Source: Sporosarcina globispora
Lineage (GTDB): Bacteria; Bacillota; Bacilli; Bacillales; Cytobacillaceae
Length of the DNA stretch: 51,521 nt
Direction: 5' to 3'
NCBI RefSeq assembly: GCF_001274725.1
Contig: NZ_LGUF01000007.1
Span: forward strand, 1,324,322 to 1,375,842
Below the pieces are notes generated by a model. It was not told where the DNA came from and did not search any database. It saw nothing but the letters and a program-made list of their open reading frames with translations. The position numbers and the translations under genes were made by a program. Position 1 is the stretch's first letter, and the number at the start of each line of letters is the position of its first letter. Positions 50,864 to 51,521 of this stretch are shown piece by piece.

Positions 50864-51521
50864 TTAAGTGTCGAATAATAATTTGGCCATTTCTAATGCC
50901 TTTTCTTGAAAGTTCATCCTAGAATAATAATTAAATAGTTCTTTTTTAGAGCGTTGAATCAAAAAAGCAACCCCGAATTTAACAAAAGTTGGTAAAGCTT
51001 TATTAGCCAAGTATTGATGATATTCTTTTTCTTTAGATCTCAATAAATAAAGGATTAATTTAAATAGATGAATATATAATAATTGATTGATCCTAATAGC
51101 AATAATCAATCCATCCTCAGCAAGTCTTATTAAATTATCACTGGCAATAAGCTCACCATCAAACGAAGAACGAATAAAACCTTCTAAAGAAAGTAAGTAG
51201 GCAGGAGATTCTTGAATTTTAAGAGACATTGATTCTTTAAAATATAAAATTGCTTGATCATAATTTTTTCTTCGATAGTATTCAAAAGCTAAGTGATGTA
51301 ATACTTTTGCTTTTCGTTCAGGGGCATGACATAAATCACAACTTTTAATTAAATTCTTAAACCTGTTTATAATTTCATCATTATCATTATCTTTAACTTG
51401 AATAATCATAAGCATTTCTGCATCAATTACTCTTAGATAGTTGTTTAAAGCTTTAAAAAATTGATGAGATTTTTCGGAAAAATAATATGCTAAAACTGGT
51501 GATTGTAATGTATGATAAGCT
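50864..51521 (-). CDS. TPR-type regulator, C-terminal part (NprR/Rap/AimR-like), cut by the window edge
   Basis: The frame is open from the right edge of the window (AYHTLQSPVLAYYFSEKSHQ) to TAA at 50864, at least 218 codons; the true start lies outside. The protein is helical with TPR-like pairs: KVLHHLAFEYYRRKNYDQAI, then LYFKESMSLK, and late ELFNYYSRMNFQEKALEMAK. This fits the peptide-binding half of RRNPP regulators (Rap, NprR, PlcR, AimR). The last 40 residues resemble the AimR end pattern (FxxKxxxxFLIxxxxxEL), but this is only a visual impression. No short pheromone-precursor gene follows; the next sequence is the deoC remnant. The N-terminal HTH cannot be checked. Confidence 0.5.
   Translation of the reverse strand, partial: AYHTLQSPVLAYYFSEKSHQFFKALNNYLRVIDAEMLMIIQVKDNDNDEIINRFKNLIKSCDLCHAPERKAKVLHHLAFEYYRRKNYDQAILYFKESMSLKIQESPAYLLSLEGFIRSSFDGELIASDNLIRLAEDGLIIAIRINQLLYIHLFKLILYLLRSKEKEYHQYLANKALPTFVKFGVAFLIQRSKKELFNYYSRMNFQEKALEMAKLLFDT

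Overview
This window comes from a low-GC, spore-forming Firmicute of the Bacillaceae, probably a Cytobacillus/Mesobacillus-type relative of Bacillus. The gene order rocD-rocG, yuzA, a YugJ/YugK alcohol dehydrogenase, pgi, yugN, yugO resembles the Bacillus subtilis yug region. The strong GGAGG ribosome-binding sites, U-tract terminators, TTG starts, an Sda checkpoint protein and a yybP-ykoY riboswitch all fit.

Layout. (1) 1-13 kb, core metabolism: ornithine/arginine and glutamate catabolism (rocD, rocG), an iron-type alcohol dehydrogenase, glucose-6-phosphate isomerase, a NERD protein, YugN and the YugO potassium channel, then two secreted peptidases (an M28 aminopeptidase and an S15 X-prolyl dipeptidyl-peptidase) around a shared divergent intergenic region. 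(2) 13-17 kb: a manganese riboswitch with two consecutive terminators ahead of a small protein-kinase-like gene, then a bd-type quinol oxidase operon in which two very small membrane peptides flank cydA/cydB. (3) 17-29 kb: two polysaccharide transcription units. One holds UDP-glucose dehydrogenase, a PAP2 phosphatase and a GT4 glycosyltransferase. The other is a nearly complete Wzx/Wzy capsule or exopolysaccharide operon with a sugar epimerase, Wzz-like modulator, degenerate BY-kinase, flippase, polymerase, two further glycosyltransferases and the initiating phosphoglycosyltransferase. (4) 29-51.5 kb, an accessory island: a short beta-helix protein, a single-gene IS200 element with a structured 3' tail, several decayed gene pieces (including a possible Rhs tail beside an orphan immunity-like ORF, and a frameshifted Vpr-type protease), a lipoprotein consisting only of a protease-propeptide domain, a Tat-exported PhoX-type phosphatase, a large secreted GH92 alpha-mannosidase, a decayed IS110 transposase, two giant tandem bacillopeptidase F genes, sda, a deoC remnant and the end of a TPR-type regulator.

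The most striking observation is the bacillopeptidase F pair. The downstream copy keeps the Asp/His/Ser triad. The upstream copy is an uninterrupted 1477-codon gene with a complete secretion and domain layout, but its catalytic His is Gln and its catalytic Ser is Met, so it is a predicted secreted pseudoprotease encoded directly upstream of its intact paralogue. Together with the free-standing I9 propeptide lipoprotein and the Vpr fragment, this makes a locus rich in protease-like and protease-inhibitor-like parts. Other items worth following are the IS200 leader hairpin that sequesters the tnpA ribosome-binding site and whose loop is complementary to the element's own 3' tail, the Mn riboswitch/kinase pairing, and five CCGCGAA-type units spaced exactly 20 bp apart ahead of yugN.

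All calls rest on reading the sequence and on remembered family features. No database search or folding program was run.
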